The notes under the pieces: model-generated
Seen by the model: only the letters and a program-made list of their open reading frames with translations
Told to the model about the DNA's origin: nothing
Databases searched by the model: none
Program-made: the position numbers and the translations under genes
Shown here: in pieces, positions 1 to 11,093 of the stretch
Numbering within the stretch: position 1 is the stretch's first letter
Layout: each line of letters starts with the position of its first letter
From: Chloroflexota bacterium
GTDB taxonomy: Bacteria > Chloroflexota > Anaerolineae > Caldilineales > Caldilineaceae
Assembly (NCBI GenBank): GCA_018969295.1
Contig: JAGWYN010000009.1
Coordinates: 1 to 64,000, forward strand
DNA: 64,000 nt
Direction of reading: 5' to 3'

Positions 1-144
1 AGCGCGCCGACAAATCTCATTCAACGAGACGCTTTCAACGTCTTCGCGCCAGTACGCCTGCATCGCCACCGTGATGATTTGTTTGCGATCCGTCGTTTTG
101 GGACGCCCTCTTGATGCTTTTGCCATCGTTGTATTCGAAGGCAT
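1..144 (-). CDS. TetR/AcrR-family regulator, N-terminal part (runs off window)
   Basis: The first 48 codons of a TetR-type repressor are seen, reading off the left edge of the window. They begin MPSNTTMAKASRGRPK and continue into the first helices of the DNA-binding domain. The DNA is the same as the start of the gene at 59154 except for silent or upstream changes. Whether this copy is intact beyond the window cannot be seen. It lies head to head with the lhgO gene, with a shared upstream region that carries the same operator-like repeats as the other copy. Family call is secure from the 59154 copy; function and ligand are unknown. Confidence 0.7.
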   Translation of the reverse strand, partial: MPSNTTMAKASRGRPKTTDRKQIITVAMQAYWREDVESVSLNEICRRA

Positions 145-238
145 AGTTTGGTGCCAATGGGTATTTTAATTTGGCAATGGGTAGATTTTTCAAAAAAATA
201 CCACAAGGTACGTAAATATGCCAGCGGAGACGCTCCCT
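1..238 (-). repeat. Inverted copy of 59060-59297 (TetR promoter and N-terminus)
   Basis: Position n pairs with 59298-n on the opposite strand from 1 to 238; identity stops abruptly at 238/59060. I count two mismatches, at 121 (silent, in the third base of an Ala codon) and at 208. The repeat may extend beyond the left edge. It carries the start of a TetR gene and its whole promoter, so it is a gene duplication rather than a simple mobile element end. Confidence 0.95.
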
Positions 239-274
239 CGTGCAGCGGGACCGGTTCCCATCGGCCGGGCGGTG

Positions 275-283
275 TGCTATACT
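275..283 (+). promoter_or_regulatory. Putative extended -10 promoter of lhgO
   Basis: TGCTATACT forms an extended -10 (TGn plus TATACT) 45 bases before the lhgO start. No good -35 hexamer is seen at the usual distance, which is acceptable for extended -10 promoters. A ribosome site (agaagagg) lies at 313-320. Confidence 0.4.
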
Positions 284-328
284 GGCCCACAAAAATTGTT
301 CGCATTCAGAGCCAGAAGAGGTGTTCCG

Positions 329-1522
329 ATGCATGTGGAGTATGCGATCGTAGGGGGAGGAATTGTCGGGCTGGCGACCGGGCTGGCCCTGCTCCAGCAG
401 GGGGTGCGTTCGCTGGCGATCCTGGAGGCTGAACCCAGGGTGGCAGCCCATCAGACCGGGCACAACAGCGGCGTGATCCACTCTGGGGTCTACTACCGCC
501 CTGGTTCGCTCAAGGCCCAGCTCTGCACTGCGGGCCGGGAGGCGCTCTATGCATTTTGTGCGGAGGAGGGGATTGCCCACGAGCGGTGTGGCAAGCTGAT
601 CGTGGCCACGCAGGCGTCAGAGCGGGGTCAGCTGGCCCTGTTGGCAGAGCGCGCCACCGCCAACCGGCTTTCGCCCGTCGTTCTGGCGGGCGAGCAGTTG
701 GCCGAGTACGAGCCCCACGTTGCTGGCGTCGCCGGCCTCTGGATCGCCGAGACCGGGATCGTCGACTACAACCAGGTGGCAGCTGCCTACGCCCGTCGGC
801 TGTGCGAGGCTGGCGGCGAGCTGCGCACCGGCTGGCGGCTGGCAGCTGTCCGCCGCCAGCCCCGGCAGCTGACCCTGATCTCGGCCACCGAGGAGACAGT
901 CACCTGCGGCCATCTGATCACCTGTGCCGGGCTGCAGGCGGACCGGGTGGCGCGCCTGTGCGGGGTGGAGCCTGGGGTCCGTGTCGTTCCGTTTCGGGGG
1001 GAGTACTACGAGCTGGCCCCGGAGGCGCGCCCTCTGGTCAAGGCGCTGATCTATCCGGTGCCCAACCTCAACTTTCCCTTTTTGGGGGTGCATTTCACCC
1101 GCAAAATTGGGGGCGCCATTGAAGCAGGGCCCAATGCGGTGCTGGCCTTTCATCGGGAAGGGTACACCAAATCTCGGCTGGCAGCCCGCGACCTGTTCGA
1201 CATCTTTGGCTACGCCGGTTTTTGGAAGCTGGCCCGCCGCTACTGGCAGACCGGGCTTGGGGAATTTTATCGTTCGGCCAGCCGGGCGGCCTTTTGGCGG
1301 GCGCTGCGGGTGCTGGTGCCCGCTGTGGAGCTTGCCCACCTGCAGCCTGCTGGGGCCGGTGTGCGCGCCCAGGCGCTTGGGCCCGACGGCCAGCTGGTCG
1401 ACGATTTTTCCATCGTAAGCGGCTATCGCATGACCCATGTGCTCAACGCGCCGTCGCCGGCGGCCACCGCCTCGTTGAGCATCGGCCAGCACATCGCCCA
1501 GCTGGCAGTCGCCGACCGCTGA
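329..1522 (+). CDS. lhgO: L-2-hydroxyglutarate oxidase/dehydrogenase (LhgO)
   Basis: FAD-dependent enzyme of the DAO superfamily that oxidises L-2-hydroxyglutarate to 2-oxoglutarate, probably at the membrane quinone pool. The start at 329 is chosen over an upstream in-frame one because MHVEYAIVGGGIVG opens directly with the FAD-binding GxGxxG (residues 9-14) and an agaagagg site sits eight bases ahead. At 397 residues it has the usual family length. The HNSGVIHSGVYY block and the C-terminal LNAPSPAATASLSIG are typical of LhgO. It is transcribed away from the TetR fragment at the window edge and ends 16 bases from the convergent glgB. Confidence 0.88.
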   Translation: MHVEYAIVGGGIVGLATGLALLQQGVRSLAILEAEPRVAAHQTGHNSGVIHSGVYYRPGSLKAQLCTAGREALYAFCAEEGIAHERCGKLIVATQASERGQLALLAERATANRLSPVVLAGEQLAEYEPHVAGVAGLWIAETGIVDYNQVAAAYARRLCEAGGELRTGWRLAAVRRQPRQLTLISATEETVTCGHLITCAGLQADRVARLCGVEPGVRVVPFRGEYYELAPEARPLVKALIYPVPNLNFPFLGVHFTRKIGGAIEAGPNAVLAFHREGYTKSRLAARDLFDIFGYAGFWKLARRYWQTGLGEFYRSASRAAFWRALRVLVPAVELAHLQPAGAGVRAQALGPDGQLVDDFSIVSGYRMTHVLNAPSPAATASLSIGQHIAQLAVADR

Positions 1523-1538
1523 CCTGCCCGGGACGCTG

Positions 1539-3848
<2,310 letters not shown>

Positions 3849-3940
3849 GCTCTCTCTTTCCTTTCTGATGGCTGCCGGTCAGCGACCCCAACGGCCCGCT
3901 GCTCGACAGCGTCGGGGGTCTCCCAGACGCCCTGCGGCGT

Positions 3941-5401
3941 TCAAATCCGGCGCACGTCGTGCGATCCACTCTCGCGCACACCGGCGCTGGTGATCTCGAT
4001 AAACTCTGCCGTGCGCTGCAATTCTTCCAGGGTATGGGCGCCGCCGTAGCTGAGCCCGGACCGCAGCCCGCCGACCAGTTGGTGCAGGATGTCGGCGACC
4101 TCGCCGCGGTAGGGAACCACCGCCTCGACCCCCTCTGGCACGACCTTGTCCCAATCTTCCTGTTCTTCGGCGCTCTCGTCGTCTGTTTTTTCGGCGGCAC
4201 GGCGGCCGATGGCAGCCCCCAACGAGGCCATGCCCCGCACCACCTTGACCTTCTGGCCATCGCGCAGCACAGGCGAGCCGGGTGCCTCCTCGCAGCCAGC
4301 AAAAAGCCCGCCGATCATGACCACGCTGGCCCCGGCAGCCAGCGCCTTGACCATGTCGCCCGACGTCTTGATCCCCCCATCTGCGATCACGGGGATCGTC
4401 AGGCCAGCCTCCTGCAGCCCCTGCACCGCATCTTGGATGGCGGTCAGCTGCGGGACGCCGAAACCGGTCACAATGCGCGTGGTGCAGATCGAGCCCGGGC
4501 CGATGCCAACCTTGATGGCGTCGGCGCCTGCCTCGGCGAGGTCGCGGGCCCCTTCGGCGGTGGCCACGTTCCCGGCCACGATCTGGGCAGAGGGAAAATT
4601 CTGGCGCAGCGTTTTGACCATGTCGATGCAGTGGTCGGCATGGCCGTGCGCGATGTCGAGCACCAGCAGGTCGGCCCCCGCCTCCAGCAACGCCTCGGCA
4701 CGTGCCAGCTCGGCGCTCCCCACCCCGATCGCAGCGCCGACCAGCAGCCGCTCCCGGCTGTCGGTGCTGGCCGGCAGATGCTGCTCGACCCGCACGACAT
4801 CGCGCGAGGTGATCAGCCCGACGACAGCCCCCTCGCGGTCGACCACCGGCAATTTCTCCAGACGGTGTTCGTACAAAATTGCGCGCGCCTCCGCCGAGGT
4901 GACCGAAGGAGCCGCCGAGACAATGTGGTCGGCCGGGGTCATCACCTGCGCCACCTGCTGCAGCGCTTCCGGCGCCAACAAAATATCCCGCCGGGTGATC
5001 AGCCCCACCAGCCGATTTTGTTCGTCGACGACGATCAACCCCCCGACATCGTGTTGATCCATCAGCTTCTCAGCCTGGGCAATCGTCGCCTGGGCGGCGA
5101 TCGTGTACGGATTTTCCACCATCAGACCCTGGGCCCGTTTGACCCGGGCCACCTGGCGAGCCTGTTGCTCGACCGTCATGAAGCGGTGCAGCACCCCAAG
5201 CCCACCGCTGCGCGCCATCGAAACGGCCATCCGCCACTCGGTCACCGTGTCCATGTTGGCGCTCAATACCGGGATGGCCAGCCGCAGCTTGCGGGTCAGC
5301 CACGTCGAGACATCGACCTCCCCGCGCGACCGGATCGAAGAACGCCGCGGGACGAGCAACACATCGTCAAAGGTCAACCCTTTTTGCTGTCGAACGAACA
5401 T
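3941..5401 (-). CDS. guaB: IMP dehydrogenase / GMP reductase family protein (GuaB-like)
   Basis: TIM-barrel enzyme with two inserted CBS domains (about residues 95-210). The catalytic Cys loop GIGPGSICTTRIVTGFGVPQ and the monovalent-cation/IMP motifs are intact, and the end GGLRSGLSYGGA plus ESGSHDV is IMPDH-like. The mobile flap is odd: between GMASLGA and VVPEGVEA there is an acidic stretch (EKTDDESAEEQED) and the Arg-Tyr pair that activates water in IMPDH is not visible. The enzyme could therefore be a GMP reductase or a variant IMPDH. The ATG at 5401 is preferred over a GTG at 5422 because gaggagga precedes it by eight bases. The gene overlaps the end of the upstream propeller gene by 35 bases. 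Confidence 0.85.
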   Translation of the reverse strand: MFVRQQKGLTFDDVLLVPRRSSIRSRGEVDVSTWLTRKLRLAIPVLSANMDTVTEWRMAVSMARSGGLGVLHRFMTVEQQARQVARVKRAQGLMVENPYTIAAQATIAQAEKLMDQHDVGGLIVVDEQNRLVGLITRRDILLAPEALQQVAQVMTPADHIVSAAPSVTSAEARAILYEHRLEKLPVVDREGAVVGLITSRDVVRVEQHLPASTDSRERLLVGAAIGVGSAELARAEALLEAGADLLVLDIAHGHADHCIDMVKTLRQNFPSAQIVAGNVATAEGARDLAEAGADAIKVGIGPGSICTTRIVTGFGVPQLTAIQDAVQGLQEAGLTIPVIADGGIKTSGDMVKALAAGASVVMIGGLFAGCEEAPGSPVLRDGQKVKVVRGMASLGAAIGRRAAEKTDDESAEEQEDWDKVVPEGVEAVVPYRGEVADILHQLVGGLRSGLSYGGAHTLEELQRTAEFIEITSAGVRESGSHDVRRI

Positions 5402-7469
5402 CGTTGGATTCCTCCTCTGCACTCAATGGAAGGCGGAGCAGACCACCGCTGGCCCCCCCAACCCACAGGCTCTCCTGGACTGCTGCCAAAACGACCACCC
5501 GGCCGAACGGCAAGAGGCCGTCCGGGTTCTCCTGCTGCCAGCCAGCCCCGTCTGCGTAGAAAAGTCCGGCGTCGGCTGTGCCCACCCAAAGGGAGTGGGA
5601 AGCGGCGGCGATCTGGGTGACGGGGTGCTCGGCCAGGGCAACGGCCAGCCCATCTGTCCCCCACTCGACCAGACCCGCAAGGGTCCCGACATAGAGCCGG
5701 CCGTCGGCATCTTTGCCCAGCGCGGTGATCGTGTCGCTGGGCAGCCCCATGTTTTCAACAGTAAACACTTCAAGCTGATTCTTGGCAAAGCGATAGAGCC
5801 CGCCGCCGGCGCTGCCGATCCAGACACTCTCTTCGTCTGCCAGCAGTGCCCGAATATCCGCCACCGGCAGGCCGGTCGAGCGGGTCAGGTTGACAAAGCG
5901 GACGCCGTTCCAGATGCTGATGCCCGTCTCTGTTCCCAGCCAGATGCGTCCGCGCGCGTCTTCGGCGATCGCCTGCACACGGCTGCCCGCCAGCCCCTCT
6001 TCGACGGTGAAACGTCTCCACGCCTGGCCATCCCAGACGCCCGCGCCTGCGCCCCCAGCCCACAGCGCCCCGTCGCGGGCCTCATACAGCACCTGGATCG
6101 TTGCCGGGTCGAGCCCACTGGGGGGCAGGAGCGCAGGCGCTGCCCGGCCAGCAGGGTCCAGCTGCTGAATTCCCGCCTGGGTAGCAACCCAGAAAGAGCT
6201 CGCCGGGCTTACGGTGGCAGCACCGACCGCGTTGCCGTAAAGGACACTTCCCGCCACAGACAACTGCGCCCAGCTGCGCCCGTCGTACCGAAAAAGGCCC
6301 GCCCCGGCTGTGGTGGCGTAGAGCTGCGCATCGGCGGCGAGCGTCAGGCTGGTCAACAGCAGCTGCGGCGGGCTGCTGTCCACGATGTCGGGCAGAAAAA
6401 CACCTGCGCTGCAGAGGGCCGCCGCCGGGTCAAAACGGCAGAGGCGCCCCTCGCTGTCGCCCAGCCAGAGCTCCCCGTCGGCAGCGACGGCCAGCCCGCT
6501 GATCAGGCGGTCGGGAAAAAAGCGGTCGTCGATCTCCGCAGCGCGATAGACCGTCCAGTCGTCCCCAGTTACGGCGTAAAGGACCCCATCACCGCCCAGC
6601 CAGACTGTGCCGGCCGGGTCGACGACGATGCTGCCGACCCGGTTGCTCTCCAACGGGCTGTTGCTGCTGTTGTAGAAGGTTGAATCCATTCCTGCCGCCA
6701 CAGTGATGCCGTCGTCCGCGACGACCCAGATTTCCTGGCCAGCCAACGCCAGCGCACGCACGTTGTTGGAGGCCAGCCCGCTGCTGCGGTCGAGATGGCG
6801 CCATTCGCCAAGAGCAGCGTCGAACAGATCGATTCCCTGGCGGGCATAGCCGACTGCCAGCTGGCCGGTCGCAGCGTCACAGGCCAGCGCAGTGACCGTG
6901 TCGTCGCTCAGCTCGCCGCTGCGGCTGTGGAGTGAGCGCCACCCTTGACGTTCGGGCTCCCAGATCTGCAGGCCGTCCGAGCTGCCAAAGACCAGCCCCC
7001 AGCCGGGCAGTTCGCAGTTCACCACGGCGGTCAGCCGATTGGCACTCAGCCCCTCCAGGGCAGTGAAAAGGGTGGGCTGCGGCTCGCCCTGTGGCCAGGT
7101 CAGCGCGCCGCCGTCGCTGGCTATCCAGAGGGTCCCCCCCGCCACAACTGCGTCATTCATCCAGTTGCCGTCGGTGACTGCGGCCCAGGCCAGGGGGCGC
7201 ACCGTTCTCTTCTCCGGCAGGTCGCCGGTCTGGGCCGTGCTTTGGCCAGGGTCCGGCACCTCTCCTTCCGCGGCCAGGGTCGGTGCGGCCAGGGTCGGTG
7301 CGGCCGGGGTCGGTGCGGCCAGGGTCGGTGCGGCCGGGGGGGTCTGGGTAGGCGGCAGCAGCAGCACATCTGGCTGGCTGTCCAAAGTCAAGGCAGCCAG
7401 CGCCACCAATCCACCCAACAAGACCAGAGTCACCGCTCCAGACAACCACCGCGACACAGCCCCCCCCAC
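5367..7469 (-). CDS. Membrane-anchored sensor-type beta-propeller protein
   Basis: A 700-residue protein with an N-terminal hydrophobic anchor (about residues 7-27), a Pro/Thr/Leu/Ala linker made of short repeats, and then repeated blades of the two-component-regulator-propeller type. Recurrent blade motifs include GxxxTALxxD, GRIWLGTETGISIWNG, SVWIGSAGGGLYRF and DGRLYVGTLAGLVEWG. No histidine kinase, GGDEF or output domain follows, so it is a stand-alone extracytoplasmic propeller, perhaps a ligand-binding or scaffold protein. The start is a GTG at 7469 (an in-frame GTG at 7457 is possible). It shares a divergent control region with the gene at 7810 and overlaps the next gene. Confidence 0.75.
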   Translation of the reverse strand: MGGAVSRWLSGAVTLVLLGGLVALAALTLDSQPDVLLLPPTQTPPAAPTLAAPTPAAPTLAAPTLAAEGEVPDPGQSTAQTGDLPEKRTVRPLAWAAVTDGNWMNDAVVAGGTLWIASDGGALTWPQGEPQPTLFTALEGLSANRLTAVVNCELPGWGLVFGSSDGLQIWEPERQGWRSLHSRSGELSDDTVTALACDAATGQLAVGYARQGIDLFDAALGEWRHLDRSSGLASNNVRALALAGQEIWVVADDGITVAAGMDSTFYNSSNSPLESNRVGSIVVDPAGTVWLGGDGVLYAVTGDDWTVYRAAEIDDRFFPDRLISGLAVAADGELWLGDSEGRLCRFDPAAALCSAGVFLPDIVDSSPPQLLLTSLTLAADAQLYATTAGAGLFRYDGRSWAQLSVAGSVLYGNAVGAATVSPASSFWVATQAGIQQLDPAGRAAPALLPPSGLDPATIQVLYEARDGALWAGGAGAGVWDGQAWRRFTVEEGLAGSRVQAIAEDARGRIWLGTETGISIWNGVRFVNLTRSTGLPVADIRALLADEESVWIGSAGGGLYRFAKNQLEVFTVENMGLPSDTITALGKDADGRLYVGTLAGLVEWGTDGLAVALAEHPVTQIAAASHSLWVGTADAGLFYADGAGWQQENPDGLLPFGRVVVLAAVQESLWVGGASGGLLRLPLSAEEESNDVRSTAKRVDL
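7271..7330 (-). repeat. 15-bp tandem repeat (four units) in the propeller gene linker
   Basis: Four head-to-tail 15-base units (cggccagggtcggtg on the + strand, one A/G variant in the third) encode the PTLAA/PTPAA pentapeptide array between the membrane anchor and the propeller. Unit number keeps the frame, so linker length can vary by slippage. Confidence 0.9.
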
Positions 7470-7776
7470 TCCTTGGCAGGCGCAGGGTTGCCCTGCACCC
7501 AGGCGCCGACTGATTTTTTACATCGTTGTACAGATTCGATTGTATCACTGGCCCAACAACCTGCCAATGTCCTGGTGCGGCCTGCGACTGCCGGAGCCGG
7601 AGCGACGAGGCTGGCATCTGGGGCGGGAGAGATCTGCGGGCCCAGGCTGAATCCCTGCCGGGGTGCTGATTCCAAGAGTTCTGATCTGGCAGGCAGTGGG
7701 TGTATAATAGAAAACTGGGTGCTGCTGCGCATCAAGGAACTACCCCTGGGCAAACTGGCGTTTCCAAGGTCAAGCA
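7470..7776. promoter_or_regulatory. Divergent control region between two propeller genes
   Basis: This stretch between the minus gene ending its 5' side at 7469 and the plus gene at 7810 holds a good -10 box, TATAAT, at 7703-7708 on the + strand, with only a weak -35 around 7680. It would start a transcript roughly 95 bases ahead of the plus gene. No RNA gene or clear operator was seen. Confidence 0.4.
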
Positions 7777-7809
7777 GTGTATAGAGACAGGACAGTGGGT
7801 AGTCAAGAG

Positions 7810-9609
7810 ATGAGGCGAAAAGTGCGTTTTCCGAGCTGGGCGTGGTGGATCATCGGTGCTACCACGATGCTGGCTGTTGCAATTTTGGTGTTTTCAGTGG
7901 TTCTGGGGATCCGTGCTGGCCAGGAACAGGTAGAGCTCCAACGCCGCCAACAGATCGGGATCACCTTGCAGCGGGCCGTTGACCTGCAGGCCGAGGGCAA
8001 CCTGGAGGCCGCACTCGATGAATATCAGCAGATCCTGCTGCTCGACGCCGGCAACCTGCTCGCTCAGCAGGCGATCCAGCAGCTCCTTGCGGCTCGCACG
8101 CCCGAGCCTGCCCCTCTCACCGCAGCGCCGTCCCCGCAGCCTACCGCCACGTCTCCTGCCTCTCCGCTGGCCGCAGCAACGCCCGGCGCTCTGGCGACCG
8201 ACTGGGAAAATGCCCAGCGGGCGGCGCGGGCCGGACGCTGGCAGGAGGTGCTGACGCTGCTGCTGCAATTGCAACAGCAGAACCCGACCTACCAGAGCAG
8301 TGCGGTCGCCGAGATGCTCTTTACCACCTACATCAATCTGGCGTTGGAAAAAGACAACGTCGACGATCTCGAAGGGGCACTCGCCTGGTACGACAAGGCG
8401 CTGACGCTGCGCCCCGAGGAGAGCACGGTGGTGCAGGAGCGCCAGCTGATCGCCCAGTATCTGGATGTGCTTGCTGCCGACGGGGTAGAATGGGGGCTCC
8501 GCATCCGCAAACTGCAGGATCTGTACAGCCTGGATCCGGACTACCGGGATGTTGCCGATCGGCTGCATCAGGCGCACGTCGGCTACGCTGACAGCCTGGC
8601 CAGCGATGAGGCGTGGTGTCTGGCCCAGGACGAGTACAACGAAGCGCTGATGGTGGCCTCGACCCCCACGGTGGTGACCAAGCGCGATGCGGCCCAGACC
8701 CAATGCCAGCGGACAGGCCCAGCGGCGCCGGACGCGTCCACAGACCTGCTGGCGAGCACGCCGACAAGCGGACCGGCGCCGACGCTGAACAGCAGCGGCG
8801 GGCCGACAAGCGGACAGCTTTACTACTCTGCCGACGACCCGGTCTCGGGGCGCAGCCAGATTCTGGTGCTGTCGGTCAAGACCGGCACCTCGCAGCTGTT
8901 GCTGCAAGATGCGGCCCAGCCTGCGCTGCGCGGCGACGGCGCCCGCCTGGCATACCGCAACCTCCGCAACGACCTCTCTGGGATCAGCAGCTACGACCCC
9001 GGCAGCGGTCTGCAGCTGCGCTTTACCCACTACGCTGAAGATGCCTTTCCCAGCTGGGCACCGACAAGCCAGCTGGTCTTTGCCAGCACGCGCGAAGGGG
9101 ATCGACGCTGGCGAATCTATGTGACCTGGGCGGAGGAGAACAGCAGGGCCGAAGTCCTGGCCTTCGGCGAGGCACCCCACTGGCACCCCAGCGAAAATCT
9201 GATCGTCTACCGGGGGTGCGACCAGTCAGGCAACCGCTGTGGGCTCTGGACCAGCGACAGCAGCGGCGGCAACCTGGGACAGCTGACCGCAACCCCAGCC
9301 GACGACCGGCCGCAATGGTCGCCCGCCGGCAGCTATGTGGCCTTTATGAGCGACGACCGCGACGGCAACTACGAAATCTATCGGGTCGACACCTCCTCGC
9401 GCGAGGTGATCCGCCTGACCGACCACCCAGCCCTGGATGTGCTGCCGACCGTCAGCCCCGACGGTCGCTGGATCGCCTTTGCCAGCAACCGGGACGGCAG
9501 CTGGAAGATCTATGCCGTCGCCAGCAGCGGCGGCGAAGTCTATCTGGTCGGCTCGGTGGCAGGCAATCTCAGCAACATCTTCGACCACCGCATGCAGTGG
9601 GGCGAGTAG
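7810..9609 (+). CDS. Membrane-anchored TPR and TolB-like beta-propeller protein
   Basis: The protein (599 residues from MRRKVRF, or 610 from a GTG at 7777) has a single signal anchor (WWIIGATTMLAVAILVF), then TPR-like helices (AVDLQAEGNLEAALDEYQQ and LEGALAWYDKALTLRPEE), two Pro/Ser/Thr linkers, and a C-terminal propeller of the PD40/TolB type. Blade motifs include SPAGSYVAFMSDDRDGNYEIY and VSPDGRWIAFASNRDG. It is likely exposed outside the membrane and serves in protein interaction rather than catalysis. The divergent neighbour is another anchored propeller, and the next gene is a substrate-binding lipoprotein. No enzyme motif was found. Confidence 0.75.
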   Translation: MRRKVRFPSWAWWIIGATTMLAVAILVFSVVLGIRAGQEQVELQRRQQIGITLQRAVDLQAEGNLEAALDEYQQILLLDAGNLLAQQAIQQLLAARTPEPAPLTAAPSPQPTATSPASPLAAATPGALATDWENAQRAARAGRWQEVLTLLLQLQQQNPTYQSSAVAEMLFTTYINLALEKDNVDDLEGALAWYDKALTLRPEESTVVQERQLIAQYLDVLAADGVEWGLRIRKLQDLYSLDPDYRDVADRLHQAHVGYADSLASDEAWCLAQDEYNEALMVASTPTVVTKRDAAQTQCQRTGPAAPDASTDLLASTPTSGPAPTLNSSGGPTSGQLYYSADDPVSGRSQILVLSVKTGTSQLLLQDAAQPALRGDGARLAYRNLRNDLSGISSYDPGSGLQLRFTHYAEDAFPSWAPTSQLVFASTREGDRRWRIYVTWAEENSRAEVLAFGEAPHWHPSENLIVYRGCDQSGNRCGLWTSDSSGGNLGQLTATPADDRPQWSPAGSYVAFMSDDRDGNYEIYRVDTSSREVIRLTDHPALDVLPTVSPDGRWIAFASNRDGSWKIYAVASSGGEVYLVGSVAGNLSNIFDHRMQWGE

Positions 9610-9648
9610 CGACGCAGCCCCCTACCCAGCCACCAAGGAGACCGCACG

Positions 9649-11061
9649 ATGAACCGCTGGCTCGTACTTCCCCTCTTCACTGCCCTCCTGTGGTTGGCTG
9701 CGTGCGGGCGCCCCAGCGAGCCCCCCCCGCCGCCGACCGCTGAGAGCGCCCAGCCGACGGCAGTGACTCCGCTCCCCCCCCCGACCTCTGCCCCCCCGAC
9801 CGTCAACGTGGACTTCTGGACTTCAGACAACGAACCCAGCCGTGTGGCCGTCTATCGTGCGCTGGCCGAACGTTACATGGCCGCACACCCGGGCGTCCAG
9901 GTCACCATCGTGCCCTTTGTCGAATCCTCGGTGCTGGCCCAGCTGGAAGAGGCCCAGGCGGTCGGGCAGCTGCCCGACCTGATCCGGCTGAGTATGGAGT
10001 GGGTGCCAGCGCTGGACAGCAGCGGCCTGCTCGACAGCGCAGCGGCCCAGGCCGTGGTCGAAGCGGTCGGGGCCAACGATTTCCGCAGCGGCGTGCTGGC
10101 AATGGCAACCGACCGTGGCCGCCTGCTGGCCGTCCCCTACGATGGCTGGATCCAGGCGCTCTGGTACCGGCGGGACTTGTTTGAGGCGAGCGGGCTCAAC
10201 CGGCCCGTCAGCTGGGCCGACCTCAACCAGGCCTGCGACACGATCGAAGCCAGCGGCACCCCTGCTTTTGCCCTGGTGCTGCCGACCCTCAGCAACCAGA
10301 GCTATACCCACCAGGTCTTCGAGCAGGTGGCCATGTCTAACAATGTCTGGCCGTTTGATGCAGCCGGCACTGTCACAATGGATACCCCGGAGATGGTGGA
10401 GGCGCTGCGCTTTTTCAGCGCCCTGCAGCGCTGTTCGCCTCCAGGCACCCAGGATCTGTACAGTGCCCGCGAGCGCTATGAGCTGGGCGAAACCGCCATG
10501 CTCTTTTACAGCACCTACATCATGGATGATCTGGTCGAGGGGTCAGAAAATGCCGACGGCGGCAAGGTGACGATTGCAGTCGCCGAGCTGCCCGCCAAGA
10601 CAGGCTTTACCGCCAGCCTGACCGGCCCCAACGGGACCGCGTCGTACGGCAGGTTGGAAACCTTGTCTTTCCTGGCCGGTGCCGAGCCCGCGGCCCAGGA
10701 TGTTGCCCGTTTCTTTCTGCAGGAGGGCTATCTGGACATCCTGGCCACTGCTCCGCTCGGCAAGGTTCCTGTGCTCGAGAGCGCGCTCGAAGCCTGGTCG
10801 ACCTCCAGCCCGATCTTTGCGGTCTACTCCCCTGCAACCCTGGGCCACATCGCCAACGGCTTTGCCACGATGAAAAGCTGGGTGCTGCGCCCCGATTACT
10901 CGCTGGCCCAGAAGGCGACGATCGGCGTGATCGAAGCCCGCCTGCTCCTGCCCCAGGTCATCGAGCAGATTGTGGCGGGCGAGCTGACGCCCGAACGTGC
11001 AGCCCGTCAGCTGCAGGCAGAGGTGGAAGCGCTCTACCAGCTCCGGCTGAAGCAGCCCTGA
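9649..11061 (+). CDS. ABC transporter substrate-binding lipoprotein (family 1)
   Basis: A 470-residue extracytoplasmic solute-binding protein. The signal peptide ends in a lipobox (LWLAACGR), followed by a long Pro/Thr linker and a sugar-binding (MalE-like) fold starting NVDFWTSDNEPSRV. Internal blocks such as YDGWIQALWYRRDLFEASG and ELGETAMLFYS are typical of family 1 binding proteins for sugars. No permease or ATPase gene lies nearby, so it either serves a distant transporter or acts with the adjacent propeller proteins as a surface sensor. It starts 40 bases after the preceding gene and is preceded by aaggaga. Confidence 0.88.
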   Translation: MNRWLVLPLFTALLWLAACGRPSEPPPPPTAESAQPTAVTPLPPPTSAPPTVNVDFWTSDNEPSRVAVYRALAERYMAAHPGVQVTIVPFVESSVLAQLEEAQAVGQLPDLIRLSMEWVPALDSSGLLDSAAAQAVVEAVGANDFRSGVLAMATDRGRLLAVPYDGWIQALWYRRDLFEASGLNRPVSWADLNQACDTIEASGTPAFALVLPTLSNQSYTHQVFEQVAMSNNVWPFDAAGTVTMDTPEMVEALRFFSALQRCSPPGTQDLYSARERYELGETAMLFYSTYIMDDLVEGSENADGGKVTIAVAELPAKTGFTASLTGPNGTASYGRLETLSFLAGAEPAAQDVARFFLQEGYLDILATAPLGKVPVLESALEAWSTSSPIFAVYSPATLGHIANGFATMKSWVLRPDYSLAQKATIGVIEARLLLPQVIEQIVAGELTPERAARQLQAEVEALYQLRLKQP

Positions 11062-11093
11062 ACCGCGGGTGGGCTGGTGTCCCGTCACGTGTA

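Noticed and set aside
3959..5620. A 553-codon open frame on the + strand
   Set aside because: Antisense to the IMPDH-like gene, no recognisable domain, and composition (many Arg, Gln, His, Pro) typical of a shadow frame.
5367..7469. Hybrid two-component sensor kinase
   Set aside because: Only propeller blades are present; there is no kinase, receiver or DNA-binding domain.
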